A DNA stretch of 64,000 nt, taken from positions 248,001-312,000 of the forward strand of contig NZ_JAPNOA010000016.1 of the NCBI RefSeq assembly GCF_026626885.1, given 5' to 3'. Shown one piece after another: positions 43,249-53,258 of the stretch (positions are counted from its first letter, which is position 1; each line of letters begins with the position of its first letter). The notes beneath the pieces are model-generated. The model saw only the letters and a list, made by a program, of their open reading frames with translations, made no database searches and was not told the origin of the DNA. Source of the stretch: Parathalassolituus penaei. Its GTDB lineage: Bacteria; Pseudomonadota; Gammaproteobacteria; Pseudomonadales; Oceanobacteraceae. The position numbers and the translations under genes are program-made.

Positions 43249-43611
43249 TCATGCAGATTGGGCGGTTAACGTCGCCGGACGGCGGGTGCGGTCGACCCGT
43301 CTTTCGTGAATCTTGCGAATCTTGCGGTTGGCCTTGTCGAAGGCATCACGCAACGCTACGTACATATTCTCGTGGTCAGAGTTGTCATGGTGGTCGTGCG
43401 TAATGGCAACAACTTCACCGGGCAATCCTATTTCCAGGGAGACGTGGGCAATTCGGCCTTTGTAACTGTGGTTGTGCGGCAAGGCGACCACGGCACGGAT
43501 GCCCGTAATGTCGTCATAGGTGGAGGTGAGTTTGGCGGCTTTTTCACGAATCTGATGCTCGATTGCGTCAGAATGTTCGATGTCACGGAAACTGATTGCC
43601 AGACCTTTCAT
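43249..43611 (-). CDS. hpf: Ribosome hibernation-promoting factor, HPF/RaiA family
   Basis: A 120-residue protein from ATG 43611, with AAGGAG five bases upstream; the longer frame has no support. The HPF fold is seen in AISFRDIEHSDAIEHQIREKAAKLTSTYDDITGIRAVV and the basic face AFDKANRKIRKIHERRVDRTRR. A His/Asp-rich loop (ITHDHHDNSDHENMY) replaces the usual loop. It is a short type, so it may promote 100S formation or act like RaiA. It is not located in the rpoN operon where hpf normally lies, so it may be a second paralogue. Confidence 0.82.
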   Translation of the reverse strand: MKGLAISFRDIEHSDAIEHQIREKAAKLTSTYDDITGIRAVVALPHNHSYKGRIAHVSLEIGLPGEVVAITHDHHDNSDHENMYVALRDAFDKANRKIRKIHERRVDRTRRPATLTAQSA

Positions 43612-44112
43612 AAACGCTCCTTGGATTCGATACGCTTTCAGGTAATACCGCGCTGGACAGAGGGATTCGAAAAATTCCGCCCGTCGCAGTGTGCGATACG
43701 ACATTGCTGTCGCTCTGCGTTGCGTAACGCTCACATGGTTTGAAAAACTCATGTGAATGCAGTGATTGGAAGCTGGCCACTCAATCCCGGAGCCCCGTCC
43801 TGGGGTTCCGCCACTGCGAAGCACTACGCCTCGCGGGACTGCAAAAAACAGGTGAAACACCCGTCTGTCGTTCATCGGCTGAAGCGGATTTTCCGCCTTC
43901 AGCAACTTTCCATTTCTGGGAAGCTCACCTTCAGACTACATGAACTGACGACATGTTCAACATCATTTTGTAATGTTTTTGTGTTTTTGGCGCATCGTGG
44001 AACCTGCCTCACTACCGCGTTTGGATTCAACAGTCTGTTGCCTGTGATCCGTTTCGTTGGGTCGAACCCGCGTCCGTGCTAGTCTCCGGAGTATGTCCCG
44101 CAGGTAGACGAT
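43612..44112. other. Intergenic 500 bases with palindromes and a hairpin array
   Basis: Left part: promoter region of hpf with TCACATG/CATGTGA spaced by 12 (43731-43756). Middle: five hairpins at 43788-43810, 43816-43834, 43851-43861, 43878-43903 and 43906-43923. Right part: AT-rich stretch leading to the HAD gene. I see no convincing coding frame. Confidence 0.6.
43788..43923. repeat. Array of five hairpins
   Basis: Stems are CGGAGCCCC/GGGGTTCCG (one G-T pair), GCGA/TCGC, GGTG/CACC with loop AAA, GCTGAAGCGGA/TCCGC-TTCAGC with a bulged C, and CTTTCC/GGGAAG. They follow each other with 3-17-base gaps. Confidence 0.55.
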
Positions 44113-44796
44113 ATGCAGGTATACGACGTAAAAGTGGTCTTTTTTGATCTGGATGATTCCCTGATCAACAAGGATGCCAACAGTCTCTGGATCAAATGGC
44201 GTTTCCGCCACGAGCGCTGGGCGCTGGTCGAGGGTATGGTGGCGCTGGCGTCGCTGTACCGTTCCTACAAGAAAGGGCGGGTCAGCTATGGTCGTTTGTC
44301 CCGTTACTACCGCACCCGGGCGCTGGGTATGAATCTGGACGAATACCGCCAGCGGGTTGCCCAGTTCTTCCACGAGCGCGGTCATTTGCATATCTATCCA
44401 CAGGCTGCTTCGCTGCTGTTTGCCTATCGCCGTATGGGAGTGACCCTGGTGCTGATCACCGGTGCTGACGAGGAAGTCGCACAGGCGTTCGGTCGGGCGC
44501 TGGATATTCCCCACGTCATCAGCAACCGTCTGGCGGTTGAACAGGGCAAGATCACCGGTCTGCAACGACCACTCTGTTATGGTTCTGGCAAGGTTGGACT
44601 GGCGCGTGCATTCCTGCGTGAGCAGGGGCTGAAATTCAGCGATGCGGCGTTTTACACCGACAGCCATGCGGATCTGCCACTGCTCGAAAAAGTCGCTCAA
44701 CCCGTGGTACTGAACCCCAACAATCGACTGCGGGCAACCGCGGCCGAGCGTGGCTGGCCATGCCTCGACTGGCGTATGCTGACGCCACTCGGTTAA
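44113..44796 (+). CDS. HAD-superfamily hydrolase (subfamily IB, SerB-like)
   Basis: A 227-residue phosphatase-like protein. Motif I is VVFFDLDDSLINKD, motif II LVLITGAD, motif III Lys in SGKVGLARAF, and motif IV FYTDSHADLPLLEKV. The cap is a helical insert after motif I (WIKWRFRHERWALVEGMVALASLYRSYKKGRVSY). IB members dephosphorylate serine phosphate, or other small phosphoesters and lysophospholipids; E. coli-like SerB is longer, so this one is not assigned. The gene stands just upstream of the trp leader. Confidence 0.88.
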   Translation: MQVYDVKVVFFDLDDSLINKDANSLWIKWRFRHERWALVEGMVALASLYRSYKKGRVSYGRLSRYYRTRALGMNLDEYRQRVAQFFHERGHLHIYPQAASLLFAYRRMGVTLVLITGADEEVAQAFGRALDIPHVISNRLAVEQGKITGLQRPLCYGSGKVGLARAFLREQGLKFSDAAFYTDSHADLPLLEKVAQPVVLNPNNRLRATAAERGWPCLDWRMLTPLG

Positions 44797-44843
44797 GCCC
44801 GTAGTCCCGGTTTTCCTCGCTTCTGTGCTCGGCGGCCATTTGC

Positions 44844-44871
44844 TTGCCGGGTGATTCTCATCTGGTATAGT
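44844..44871 (+). promoter_or_regulatory. Promoter of the trpE operon
   Basis: TTGCCG (44844-44849), a 16-base spacer, and TATAGT (44866-44871). The start point would be about 14 bases before the leader peptide ATG. Confidence 0.65.
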
Positions 44872-44891
44872 TCGGGAAACAGAAGATTAAA

Positions 44892-44972
44892 ATGACAACG
44901 GAGTCTGTGGTGTTTTTTCCGCTCAACCGCCCCCTGCAACAGGGCCAGCTGCTGGCTCGTCGATGGTGTTAA
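44892..44972 (+). CDS. trpL: trp leader peptide
   Basis: A 26-codon frame between the promoter and trpE, starting MTTESVVFFPLN and ending LLARRWC before TAA at 44970-44972. It has only one Trp codon (TGG 44964-44966), preceded by two Arg codons, whereas classical trp leaders have two or more in a row. Its stop precedes a terminator hairpin. Position and the Trp codon near the end fit transcription attenuation. Confidence 0.6.
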   Translation: MTTESVVFFPLNRPLQQGQLLARRWC

Positions 44973-45008
44973 ACGCTCACTCAGCCTGATGGCTGGCTGC
45001 TCTTTTTT
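44942..45008 (+). promoter_or_regulatory. trp attenuator with terminator
   Basis: CAGCC TGAT GGCTG (44982-44995) is followed, after GCTGC TC, by TTTTTT (45003-45008). Upstream GGCCAGCTGCTGGC (44943-44956) can pair with GGCTGGCTG and compete, giving an antiterminator. The switch overlaps the end of the leader peptide. Confidence 0.6.
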
Positions 45009-45034
45009 CGCGTTTAATCACTTTCAGGTGTTCT

Positions 45035-46519
45035 ATGACTCCGCAAGAATTTGCTGCTCTGGCAAGCCAGGGCTACAACCGTATTCCTGTGTCGCGCCAG
45101 GTTCTGGCCGATATCGATACTCCTCTCAGTACGTTTCTGAAACTGGCATCCGCGCCTTACAGCTACCTGTTCGAATCCGTTCAGGGCGGCGAGAAGTGGG
45201 GCCGTTATTCCATGATTGGCCTGCCAAGCCGCCGTGTTTACAAGATCAGTGGTCTGGTGGTGACAACCGAACTGGATGGCCAATGTGTGGCTCGCGAAGA
45301 AGTTGCTGATCCGCTGGCGTGGGTGGATACCCTGCAGAAAAGCTTCCGTGTGCCTGAAATGCCGGGCTTGCCAGGGTTTCAGGGGGGGCTGGTTGGTTAT
45401 TTCGGTTACGACACCGTGCGGTATATCGAGCCGCGTCTGGCCGCCAGCTGCCCACCGGATGCGCTGGGCACTCCCGATATCCTGCTGATGCAGTCAGAAG
45501 AAGTGGTGGTGTTTGATAACCTCAGCGGTCGTTTGCATCTGATTGTGATGGCGGACCCAAGCGAAGCGGATGCGCTGATCAAGGCCGAAGCCCGACTGGA
45601 AACATTGCGTGAGCAGTTGCGTGCGCCGTATCAGGGCGATATTGGCAAGCCGCTGGTCAATCCCCGTGAGGTTGCCGAAACCGATTTTCGTTCATTGTTT
45701 GGTGCTGATGAATTCCGCAATGCGGTCAGTCAGGTGAAGGAATATGTACTCGCCGGTGACATTATGCAGTGTGTGTTATCGCAGCGTATGCAGATTCCAT
45801 TCAGCGGTGACCCGGTCAATATCTATCGTGCCCTGCGCACCCTGAATCCGTCGCCTTACATGTATTGCCTGAATCTGGGTGATTTCCATGTGGTGGGTTC
45901 TTCTCCGGAAATTCTGGCGCGTCTGGAAGATGGTGAAGTGACGGTGCGCCCCATTGCCGGTACCCGCAAGCGTGGCCGTAATGCCGACGAGGATCGCGCG
46001 CTTGAACAGGAGCTGCTGGCCGACCCGAAAGAAATCGCCGAACACCTGATGCTGATCGACCTTGGCCGTAACGATGTGGGCCGGGTTGCTCGTACCGGTG
46101 AGGTTCGGGTGACGGAACAGATGGTGGTTGAGCGTTACAGCCATGTGATGCACATCGTTTCCAACGTCACCGGCAAGGTCAAAGAGGGCATCTCGGCCAT
46201 CGACGTATTACGCGCCGTGCATCCGGCTGGCACCCTCAGTGGTGCTCCGAAAATCCGCGCCATGGAAATTATCGACGAGCTGGAATCCACCAAACGTGGT
46301 GTTTACGGCGGAGCTGTGGGTTACCTGAGCTGGAACGGCAATATGGATACCGCAATTGCGATCCGGACGGCGGTAATCAAGGACGGTGTTCTGAACATTC
46401 AGGCGGGGGCTGGCATCGTGGCGGATTCGGTACCTGAAATGGAGTGGCAGGAAACCCTGAACAAGGGCCGCGCCATGTTCCGTGCTGTTGCGCTGGCGGA
46501 AGCCGGGCTGGATCAGTAA
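45035..46519 (+). CDS. trpE: Anthranilate synthase component I
   Basis: A 494-residue enzyme. The N-terminal region has the Trp feedback-binding motif LLESxxx-like [29 protein letters not shown]. The chorismate-binding domain has [52 protein letters not shown] and [22 protein letters not shown]. It uses ammonia from the TrpG subunit to convert chorismate to anthranilate. It follows the attenuator and is 48 bases before trpG. Ribosome site AGGTG precedes the ATG. Confidence 0.96.
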   Translation: MTPQEFAALASQGYNRIPVSRQVLADIDTPLSTFLKLASAPYSYLFESVQGGEKWGRYSMIGLPSRRVYKISGLVVTTELDGQCVAREEVADPLAWVDTLQKSFRVPEMPGLPGFQGGLVGYFGYDTVRYIEPRLAASCPPDALGTPDILLMQSEEVVVFDNLSGRLHLIVMADPSEADALIKAEARLETLREQLRAPYQGDIGKPLVNPREVAETDFRSLFGADEFRNAVSQVKEYVLAGDIMQCVLSQRMQIPFSGDPVNIYRALRTLNPSPYMYCLNLGDFHVVGSSPEILARLEDGEVTVRPIAGTRKRGRNADEDRALEQELLADPKEIAEHLMLIDLGRNDVGRVARTGEVRVTEQMVVERYSHVMHIVSNVTGKVKEGISAIDVLRAVHPAGTLSGAPKIRAMEIIDELESTKRGVYGGAVGYLSWNGNMDTAIAIRTAVIKDGVLNIQAGAGIVADSVPEMEWQETLNKGRAMFRAVALAEAGLDQ

Positions 46520-46567
46520 TCACCGAATACGTAACCGGTGGCCAGGCTGCCGGTCGAGGAGTTTTCC

Positions 46568-47155
46568 ATGCTGGTTATGATTGATAACTACGATTCCTTT
46601 ACCTACAACATCGTCCAGTATTTTGCCGAACTGGGTGCTGATGTGCGGGTATTTCGCAACGACAGTATCACCATTGAGGAAATCGAGGCCATGCAGCCTG
46701 ATCATCTGGTGGTAGGCCCCGGTCCTTGCACTCCGAATGAAGCGGGTATTTCCATGGCAGCCATTCGCCATTTTGCTGGCAAGGTGCCGGTGCTGGGTAT
46801 TTGCCTTGGCCATCAGGCCATTGGTGCGGTATTTGGCGGCGATGTGATTCGTGCCGGACAGGTCATGCACGGCAAGCTGTCGGCAATTCATCACAACAAC
46901 AGTGGTGTGTTTGCTGGCCTCGGTAATCCTTACCGTGCTACCCGATACCACTCGCTGGTAATTTCCAAACAGAGTCTGCCGGAGTGCCTTGAGGTAACGG
47001 CCTGGACTGAAAATAACGACGGCAGCATGGAAGAAATCATGGGTGTTCGTCACAAGACCCTGGCGGTCGAAGGTGTGCAGTTCCATCCGGAGTCTATCCT
47101 GACAGAACACGGACACGATCTGCTGGCCAATTTCCTCAAAACCCGCCTGAACTGA
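46568..47155 (+). CDS. trpG: Anthranilate synthase component II (glutamine amidotransferase)
   Basis: A 195-residue class I glutaminase starting at ATG 46568, with GAGGAG six bases upstream. The Cys nucleophile is in [11 protein letters not shown], and the His/Glu pair in [13 protein letters not shown]. The start [19 protein letters not shown] is typical. It hands ammonia to TrpE. The same subunit may also serve PabB in p-aminobenzoate synthesis, which is known in some Gammaproteobacteria. Confidence 0.95.
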   Translation: MLVMIDNYDSFTYNIVQYFAELGADVRVFRNDSITIEEIEAMQPDHLVVGPGPCTPNEAGISMAAIRHFAGKVPVLGICLGHQAIGAVFGGDVIRAGQVMHGKLSAIHHNNSGVFAGLGNPYRATRYHSLVISKQSLPECLEVTAWTENNDGSMEEIMGVRHKTLAVEGVQFHPESILTEHGHDLLANFLKTRLN

Positions 47156-47167
47156 CAGGAGTATCCC

Positions 47168-48214
47168 ATGGATATGCGAAGCGCCCTTTCCCGGGTGGTG
47201 GAACGACAGAATCTGACGACCGAAGAAATGGCTGACGTGATGCGTCTGGTCATGACCGGCCAGTGTGAAGAGGCCCAGATTGGTGCCTTCCTGGTGGCCC
47301 TGCGTATGAAGGGTGAAACCATCGATGAAATCGTGGGTGCCGTACAGGTCATGCGTGAGCTGGCGTCCGGTGTCAACGTGCATCCGTTGCATGCCGTGGA
47401 CATTGTTGGCACCGGTGGTGATGGCGCCAATATGTTCAACGTGTCGACTGCCTCGTCGTTTGTGGTAGCGGCGGCCGGTGGCAAGGTGGCCAAACACGGT
47501 AACCGTGGAGTGTCGTCCAAGTCCGGCGCGGCAGACCTGCTGGAAGTGGCTGGCGTCAAACTGAATCTGAACTCGGTTCAGGTTGCACGTTGCATCGAAG
47601 AGCTGGGTGTGGGCTTTATGTTTGCGCCGCAACACCACAGCGCCATGAAACACGCAATTGGTGCTCGCAAGGCGCTGGGTCTGCGTACGATTTTCAACAT
47701 TCTTGGCCCGATGACCAATCCGGCCGGTGTACCCAACCAGCTGATTGGTGTGTACAGCAAGGACCTCGTGCGTCCCATTGCCGAGGCACTGCAGCGTCTG
47801 AACGCTGGCCATGTGATGGTAGTGCATTCCGAAGATGGTCTGGACGAAATCAGCCTGGCCACTCCAACCTGGGCCTGTGAACTGTACATGGGTGAACTGC
47901 GTGAGCGTGTCATTCGTCCGGAAGAACTGGAAATTGAACCGCGTTCACTGGATGGTCTGATCGTCAGCAGCGCTGAAGAAAGTCTGGCGCTGATTCAGGA
48001 TGCCCTCGGCAAACGCAAGACCGAAGCCGGTCAGAAAGCTGCGGATATGATCGCCCTGAACGCCGGTGCCGCGATTTATGTTGCCGGTCTGGCCATGAAC
48101 CTGAAAGATGGTGTCAGCATGGCGCAGGATGCTATCTATTCCGGTCTGGCGCTGGAAAAAATGAAAGAGCTGGTGAGTTTTACAACCTATCTGGTTGAAG
48201 ACGCCGCCAAGTGA
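47168..48214 (+). CDS. trpD: Anthranilate phosphoribosyltransferase
   Basis: A 348-residue enzyme with the Gly-rich PRPP loop [49 protein letters not shown]. The anthranilate channel region follows ([38 protein letters not shown]), with [10 protein letters not shown] downstream. It adds phosphoribose to anthranilate. It starts 12 bases after trpG with CAGGAG upstream. Confidence 0.96.
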   Translation: MDMRSALSRVVERQNLTTEEMADVMRLVMTGQCEEAQIGAFLVALRMKGETIDEIVGAVQVMRELASGVNVHPLHAVDIVGTGGDGANMFNVSTASSFVVAAAGGKVAKHGNRGVSSKSGAADLLEVAGVKLNLNSVQVARCIEELGVGFMFAPQHHSAMKHAIGARKALGLRTIFNILGPMTNPAGVPNQLIGVYSKDLVRPIAEALQRLNAGHVMVVHSEDGLDEISLATPTWACELYMGELRERVIRPEELEIEPRSLDGLIVSSAEESLALIQDALGKRKTEAGQKAADMIALNAGAAIYVAGLAMNLKDGVSMAQDAIYSGLALEKMKELVSFTTYLVEDAAK

Positions 48215-48258
48215 CAGTGCCCCGCGTCGGTCGCGGGCCAACACAAAAGAGTTAATAC

Positions 48259-49065
48259 GTGAATACCAATACTCCGGACGTTCTCAAGAAAATCATGGCC
48301 ACCAAGGCAATCGAAGTTGCCCAGCGCAGCCAGCAGCTGCCATTGGCGGAACTGCGTGCCCGTGCCCGTGATCGTGACCATTCCGAACTGCGTGGTTTCC
48401 ATCGCGCCATGGCCGCCCGTATCGCTCGTGGTGAGCCTGCCGTGATTGCCGAAGTCAAAAAGGCATCGCCGTCCAAAGGCGTGCTGCGTGAACACTTTCT
48501 GCCGGGTGTTATTGCCGAGTCTTACGAAAAGGGTGGTGCTACCTGTTTGTCGGTGCTGACGGACCGTGACTACTTCCAGGGTCATGAAGACTACCTGATC
48601 GAAGCCCGTGGTGCCTGTTCGCTGCCGGTGATTCGCAAGGACTTCCTGGCCGATCCTTACCAGATTTACGAAGCCCGCACCCTCAACGCTGACTGTGTGC
48701 TGCTGATTGTATCGGCGCTGTCGGACATGCAGCTGCAAGACCTCGAAGGCATCGCCCACGAGCTGGGTATGGATGTGCTGGTGGAAGTTCACGATGGTGA
48801 AGAACTGCAATCGGCACTGAAGATGAAAACCCCGCTGGTTGGCATCAATAACCGCAACCTGCGTACCTTTGATGTGACACTGGAAACCACCTACGGTCTG
48901 CTGTCACAGGTGCCAGCGGATCGTCTGCTGGTAACCGAAAGTGGCATTCTGACTCGTGACGATGTGCAGGCCATGCGTGCTCACAATGTTCACGGTTTCC
49001 TGGTGGGCGAGGCGTTTATGCGTGCGCCGGAACCGGGTGAAGAGCTGCAAAAGCTGTTTTTCTGA
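48259..49065 (+). CDS. trpC: Indole-3-glycerol phosphate synthase
   Basis: A 268-residue (beta/alpha)8 enzyme starting at GTG 48259 (product [20 protein letters not shown]), which matches usual TrpC N-termini; ATG 48295 is less likely. Motifs are [59 protein letters not shown] and [11 protein letters not shown]. It is a monofunctional TrpC, with no TrpF fused. Only trpE, trpG, trpD and trpC lie here; trpB, trpA and trpF must be elsewhere. Confidence 0.95.
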   Translation: MNTNTPDVLKKIMATKAIEVAQRSQQLPLAELRARARDRDHSELRGFHRAMAARIARGEPAVIAEVKKASPSKGVLREHFLPGVIAESYEKGGATCLSVLTDRDYFQGHEDYLIEARGACSLPVIRKDFLADPYQIYEARTLNADCVLLIVSALSDMQLQDLEGIAHELGMDVLVEVHDGEELQSALKMKTPLVGINNRNLRTFDVTLETTYGLLSQVPADRLLVTESGILTRDDVQAMRAHNVHGFLVGEAFMRAPEPGEELQKLFF

Positions 49066-49143
49066 TCGGTATTGCGATCAGACAGGGATAGCGGCCAGTT
49101 CTGACACTGGTCGCCTGACCCGCCGCTGTGGTGGTCAGGCAAT

Positions 49144-49179
49144 AAAAAAACCGCGCGGTGCGAACCGGGCGGTTTTTTT
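49144..49179. terminator. Bidirectional terminator between trpC and vfr
   Basis: AAAAAAACCGC and GCGGTTTTTTT enclose an inner CGGT/ACCG stem with one mismatch. It has T-runs on both strands and lies between convergent genes. Confidence 0.88.
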
Positions 49180-49206
49180 ATGGATACGTTTTGGCGGGTG
49201 GCGGTA

Positions 49207-49857
49207 TTACTGGAATGTACGACGAGCGCCAAACACCACCATGGTTTTGCCTTTTACCGAAACCAGTCCGCTGTCTTCCAGATCTTTCAGAACACGACCC
49301 ACCATCTCACGGGAACAGCCCACAATACGGCCGATCTCCTGACGGGTGATCTTGATCTGCATACCATCCGGATGGGTCATGGCATCGGGCTCACGGCTCA
49401 GTTCCAGCAGGGTGCGCGCCACACGACCGGTTACATCCATAAACACCAGGTCACCGGCTTTACGGGTGGTATGGGTCAGGCGGTTGGCCATCTGGCGGAA
49501 CAGGCGGAACATCAGGGTCGGGTTAACCTTGACCAGTTCCTCGAATTTGGCGTAGCTGATTTCAGCCACTTCACATTCGGTTTTGGATTTGACCCAGGCG
49601 GTACGGGGTTTCTGTTCTTCATCGAACAGGCCCATTTCGCCGAAAAAATCACCGGGATTCAGGTAAGCCATGATCATGTCGCGACCGTCTTCATCTTCGA
49701 TGATGACACTCACGGAACCCTTGATCAGGTAATAGAGCGTGTTGCTCTCTTCTCCGGCGTAAATCAGGGTACTACGCGCCGGGTAACGACGGCGGTGGCA
49801 ATGAGACAAAAAATCCTCAATGTAGGGATCTTTCTGCGGCAATCTGACCAGGCTCAT
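49207..49857 (-). CDS. vfr: cAMP-binding transcription factor Vfr/CRP
   Basis: A 216-residue regulator from ATG 49857 (GGAAG eight bases upstream). The cyclic-nucleotide domain has [55 protein letters not shown], with the cAMP phosphate-binding GEMGLF..RTAW. The C-terminal helix-turn-helix is [29 protein letters not shown]. It is closer to Pseudomonas Vfr than E. coli CRP, for example [19 protein letters not shown]. The neighbours trpC, an osmC gene and speD match the Pseudomonas arrangement. Vfr controls virulence, twitching and catabolic genes there. Confidence 0.93.
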   Translation of the reverse strand: MSLVRLPQKDPYIEDFLSHCHRRRYPARSTLIYAGEESNTLYYLIKGSVSVIIEDEDGRDMIMAYLNPGDFFGEMGLFDEEQKPRTAWVKSKTECEVAEISYAKFEELVKVNPTLMFRLFRQMANRLTHTTRKAGDLVFMDVTGRVARTLLELSREPDAMTHPDGMQIKITRQEIGRIVGCSREMVGRVLKDLEDSGLVSVKGKTMVVFGARRTFQ

Positions 49858-50045
49858 AAAGTGGGCTTCCAATCCAAAACTTTCTTGATTCGTGCGCGCG
49901 GCACCTGACAGGGAACAATATCGCATATTGAGGGTGACCTGTTAGCGCTTTTCGGTCCACACTCGAACCCGTTCACACTCCACAGTTATACCGGGTCACG
50001 GAGTATGGTACCCTTTGCGTTTTACCTTTTGCTGACGGAGCCAAA

Positions 50046-50468
50046 ATGAAAGCGACGATCAAGTGGGTGGACGGTGCCATGTTCCTTGGGGAATCCGGTA
50101 GTGGTCACTCGGTTGTGATGGATGGTCCGGCGGACCACGGTGGACGCAACATGGGCGTGCGTCCGATGGAAATGCTGCTGCTGGGACTGGGTGGTTGCAC
50201 CAGTTTCGACGTGATGAGCATTCTGACCAAACAACGTCAGCCAGTCACCAACTGTGTTGCTGAACTGGAAGCGGAACGCGCAGATGCCGTACCGGCCGTG
50301 TTCACCAGTATTCACGTTCACTTCAAGGTGACCGGCAAAGGACTGAAAGAAAGTTCGGTAGAACGTGCGGTCAAATTGTCTGCTGAAAAATACTGCTCGG
50401 CTTCCATCATGCTGGAGCAGGGTGGCGTCAAGATCACCCACAGTTTTGAAGTTATCGAGACTGAATAA
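50046..50468 (+). CDS. OsmC-family protein (YhfA-like)
   Basis: A 140-residue protein with the OsmC fold: [22 protein letters not shown] containing the first Cys, and [15 protein letters not shown] containing the second. In OsmC/Ohr enzymes these two Cys reduce organic hydroperoxides. This shorter subgroup is like E. coli YhfA, whose activity is less clear. Divergent from vfr with a 188-base gap, and in the same place as in Pseudomonas. An ACGGAG site precedes the ATG. Confidence 0.88.
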   Translation: MKATIKWVDGAMFLGESGSGHSVVMDGPADHGGRNMGVRPMEMLLLGLGGCTSFDVMSILTKQRQPVTNCVAELEAERADAVPAVFTSIHVHFKVTGKGLKESSVERAVKLSAEKYCSASIMLEQGGVKITHSFEVIETE

Positions 50469-50545
50469 CCTGCTGCGTGCCCGGCACGACGTTACTTGCA
50501 CATCCCGGTCTGGAAACAGGCCGGTGTGATTCGAGGAATGAACGA

Positions 50546-51337
50546 TTGAATAACAAGTTGCGCCTTCACGGCTTCAACAACCTGACCAAGTCCCTGAGTT
50601 TTAACATCTACGACATCTGTTACACCCGTACAGAAAAAGAACGTCAGGAATACATCGAATATATCGACGAGCTGTATAACGCTGATCGCCTGACCCAGAT
50701 TCTCAGTGATGTGGTTGATATCATCGGTGCCAATATCCTGAACGTTGCCCGTCAGGACTATGATCCGCAAGGCGCCAGTGTCACCATCCTGATTGCTGAG
50801 CATGAAGTGACGCCAACCGAGGAGTTGAGCCAGGAGAAGCCGGGTCCGCTGCGCGATACCGTGGTTGCTCACCTCGACAAGAGCCATGTGACGGTTCACA
50901 CCTATCCGGAAAGTCACCCTCATGGTGGCATCAGTACCTTCCGTGCGGATATCGACGTGTCGACCTGTGGTCTGATTTCACCGCTGAAGGCGCTGAATTA
51001 TCTGATCCATGCGCTGGAATCCGACATTGTGACCATGGACTATCGCGTGCGTGGTTTTACTCGTGACGTGGATGGTGTGAAGCACTATATCGATCACAAG
51101 ATCAATTCGATCCAGAACTACCTGACCGAAGATACCCGCAACGCCTATCAGATGATTGACGTGAACGTGTATCAGGAAAATACGTTCCACACCAAGATGA
51201 TTCTCAAGGACTTTGACCTCGACAATTATCTGTTCGGTGAGGCCATGACCGACCTGACGACGGCCGAGCGTAAGGAAATCGAGGCCAAGGTGCGCAAGGA
51301 AATGCTGGAGATTTTTTACTCCCGCAACATGCCTTGA
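50546..51337 (+). CDS. speD: S-adenosylmethionine decarboxylase proenzyme
   Basis: A 263-residue proenzyme. The start is placed at TTG 50546, because GAGGAA lies seven bases upstream and the product ([25 protein letters not shown]) matches the E. coli SpeD N-terminus; the open frame continues upstream without a family-like sequence. Autocleavage should occur before S113 in [20 protein letters not shown], giving the pyruvoyl cofactor. It provides decarboxylated AdoMet for spermidine synthesis. speE is not adjacent. Confidence 0.92.
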   Translation: MNNKLRLHGFNNLTKSLSFNIYDICYTRTEKERQEYIEYIDELYNADRLTQILSDVVDIIGANILNVARQDYDPQGASVTILIAEHEVTPTEELSQEKPGPLRDTVVAHLDKSHVTVHTYPESHPHGGISTFRADIDVSTCGLISPLKALNYLIHALESDIVTMDYRVRGFTRDVDGVKHYIDHKINSIQNYLTEDTRNAYQMIDVNVYQENTFHTKMILKDFDLDNYLFGEAMTDLTTAERKEIEAKVRKEMLEIFYSRNMP

Positions 51338-51362
51338 ACCTGCCCTGATGATCAGCGGCTGC

Positions 51363-53240
51363 TTACAGCAGCCAGCTGATTCCCACCTGCCAGCTGGTGA
51401 TACTGTCGGCGGCCTGCATGGCGCCGGTTTCGCTGTTACTGGCACCAAAGCGATTCAGACGTCCCATCGTACTCAGATACCAGTTGCCACTGAAATGTTG
51501 ACGCACGTACAGACAACTATCAAAACCGGCAGCACGGTTGATGGTGACCTCGCCATCTGAGCCAATGGCGGTGCTGTGTGACGCACTGACCAGATTAAAG
51601 CGCAGGCCGTACAAGCGACCCTGATCGTTCTCCGGACGGTCGATCTGCACGCGCAGACGCACGACCGGTTCGCCGGAATCGCCACTCATACGATAAAAGC
51701 CGATATCGCTGCCCAGCATCAGGTTGGCGCTGTCCCAGTTCCAGTCGCGAATGCCACTTTCAATTCCCTGGGTGCGGCCGCTGCGGCCGGTGTTGTTCAG
51801 GTAAACCTGGGTCGGGTCGATTGAGTCGATCTGCCAGGCCACGGAGTTCTGGCGAATATGTTGCAGCAGGCGCACATGTACCAGCGTTTGGCCTTGTCCG
51901 CTGGTGCCTGGCTGGTACTGCCATTCCATTTCATGGCGATTGATAATTTCGTCCATGGCGTCACGGTTGCCATGCCAGGTGTGGTTATCCAGCCCGATGG
52001 AGTAGGGAATCAGGTTAACCGGGTCCAGTGGCCGTACACTTTGTGAGGCGCTCATGATCAGGTTGTGATGTTCACCGAGGCGCTGGTACAGGGTGACGGA
52101 AGGCAACCACCAGGTCGCAGAGGCAATACGCTCACTGGCGACGTTGGGCGCTTCGTACTGGTTGATGTCATATGACTCCAGCCGCACCCCGGTGTGCAGG
52201 CGAGCATCTGCAGTCAGCTGCCAATTGTCTTCGGCAAACGCCTGATAGTGATTCTCGCGGGTGCGAATCGCCATGGACCCGGAGTCGGCCTGCTGGCTGA
52301 CGGTTTCGCGCAGGCGCTGATAACGATAGTTGGCGCCAAACGCCCAGCGGTGTTCATCCTGTAACTCTTCCAGCATAAGCCCCAGCTGGTAACGCTGGAT
52401 GGCCTGATGGAAATAGCCGTTGTCCCAGATCTGATCACGTTCATGAGTCGCCAGCTCGGTATTTAGCGTCAGACGTTGCTGGTCGATATTGACGGTCATC
52501 TGGTTGGACCAGCTTTGCAGGTTCATCCACAACTCGTTGGCACGCGCACCGGCATCCAGCGCTTCCAGTTGCAGGTCCGGGCTCAGGAAACTGTCCTTAC
52601 GCGACTGTTCGCTGCGCCAGTCGTGTATGGCGCTGCTCAGACGGATATTAGGGGTCGGGGCTGTGTGCCAGTCGAGATCGGCATTTTTGTGGCTTTGGCG
52701 GCTATTGCGTTCATCCTGACGGGTGGCGGCCTGCTCACTGAAACCGGCTTGCCAGTCATGGCGGGAGTGGGTGTCGATACTGAGACCGTGGCCGGCATCG
52801 GCATCACCGCCGTGTATGCTGAAATGGCTGCTGCCTTCCTGTTCGGAAATAATCAGGTTGATGGTGGCGGCACCGCCGCCCCATTCCTGACGGGCGTTGC
52901 CTTCGCGATCCACTTCAATGGCGCGTACGCGACTGGCGCTGATGCGTTGTAACCAGGCTCGGCTCTGACCATCCGGTGCCGGGATCGGGCTGCCATTAAC
53001 CAGAATCTGCAAATAACTGGAGCTGAGGCCACCAAGACCGATCTGCTCGGTTCCGGTGGCGGTCAGCATCTGGAAAAAGCCGGGAATCGCCAGCAGCAGG
53101 TCGGCCGCGGTGCTGGCGCTGGAAGATGGATCAAGTGTATGGCTGTCGTAACGCTGGGGTGCTGCCTGTAACGGCACTGCCAGCAGCAACGCCAGACTGG
53201 TAGCCAGTGCAGAACGGCAAAACAGCGTCCTTGTCGACAT
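51363..53240 (-). CDS. TonB-dependent receptor-like outer-membrane protein
   Basis: A 625-residue protein starting at ATG 53240, with AGGAG five bases upstream. After a signal peptide (ALLLAVPLQA) comes a plug domain (STAADLLLAIPGFFQMLTATGTEQIGLGGLSSSYLQILVNGSPIPAP) with the RVRAIEVDREGNARQEWGGGAATINLI segment, then a barrel ending SWQVGISWLL. No clear TonB box is seen before the plug, and the barrel is shorter than usual (about 490 residues). It follows rsmC by 18 bases in an operon with the LitR-like regulator. The ligand is unknown. Confidence 0.78.
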   Translation of the reverse strand: MSTRTLFCRSALATSLALLLAVPLQAAPQRYDSHTLDPSSSASTAADLLLAIPGFFQMLTATGTEQIGLGGLSSSYLQILVNGSPIPAPDGQSRAWLQRISASRVRAIEVDREGNARQEWGGGAATINLIISEQEGSSHFSIHGGDADAGHGLSIDTHSRHDWQAGFSEQAATRQDERNSRQSHKNADLDWHTAPTPNIRLSSAIHDWRSEQSRKDSFLSPDLQLEALDAGARANELWMNLQSWSNQMTVNIDQQRLTLNTELATHERDQIWDNGYFHQAIQRYQLGLMLEELQDEHRWAFGANYRYQRLRETVSQQADSGSMAIRTRENHYQAFAEDNWQLTADARLHTGVRLESYDINQYEAPNVASERIASATWWLPSVTLYQRLGEHHNLIMSASQSVRPLDPVNLIPYSIGLDNHTWHGNRDAMDEIINRHEMEWQYQPGTSGQGQTLVHVRLLQHIRQNSVAWQIDSIDPTQVYLNNTGRSGRTQGIESGIRDWNWDSANLMLGSDIGFYRMSGDSGEPVVRLRVQIDRPENDQGRLYGLRFNLVSASHSTAIGSDGEVTINRAAGFDSCLYVRQHFSGNWYLSTMGRLNRFGASNSETGAMQAADSITSWQVGISWLL

Positions 53241-53258
53241 AAACACTCCTGTCAGGCA

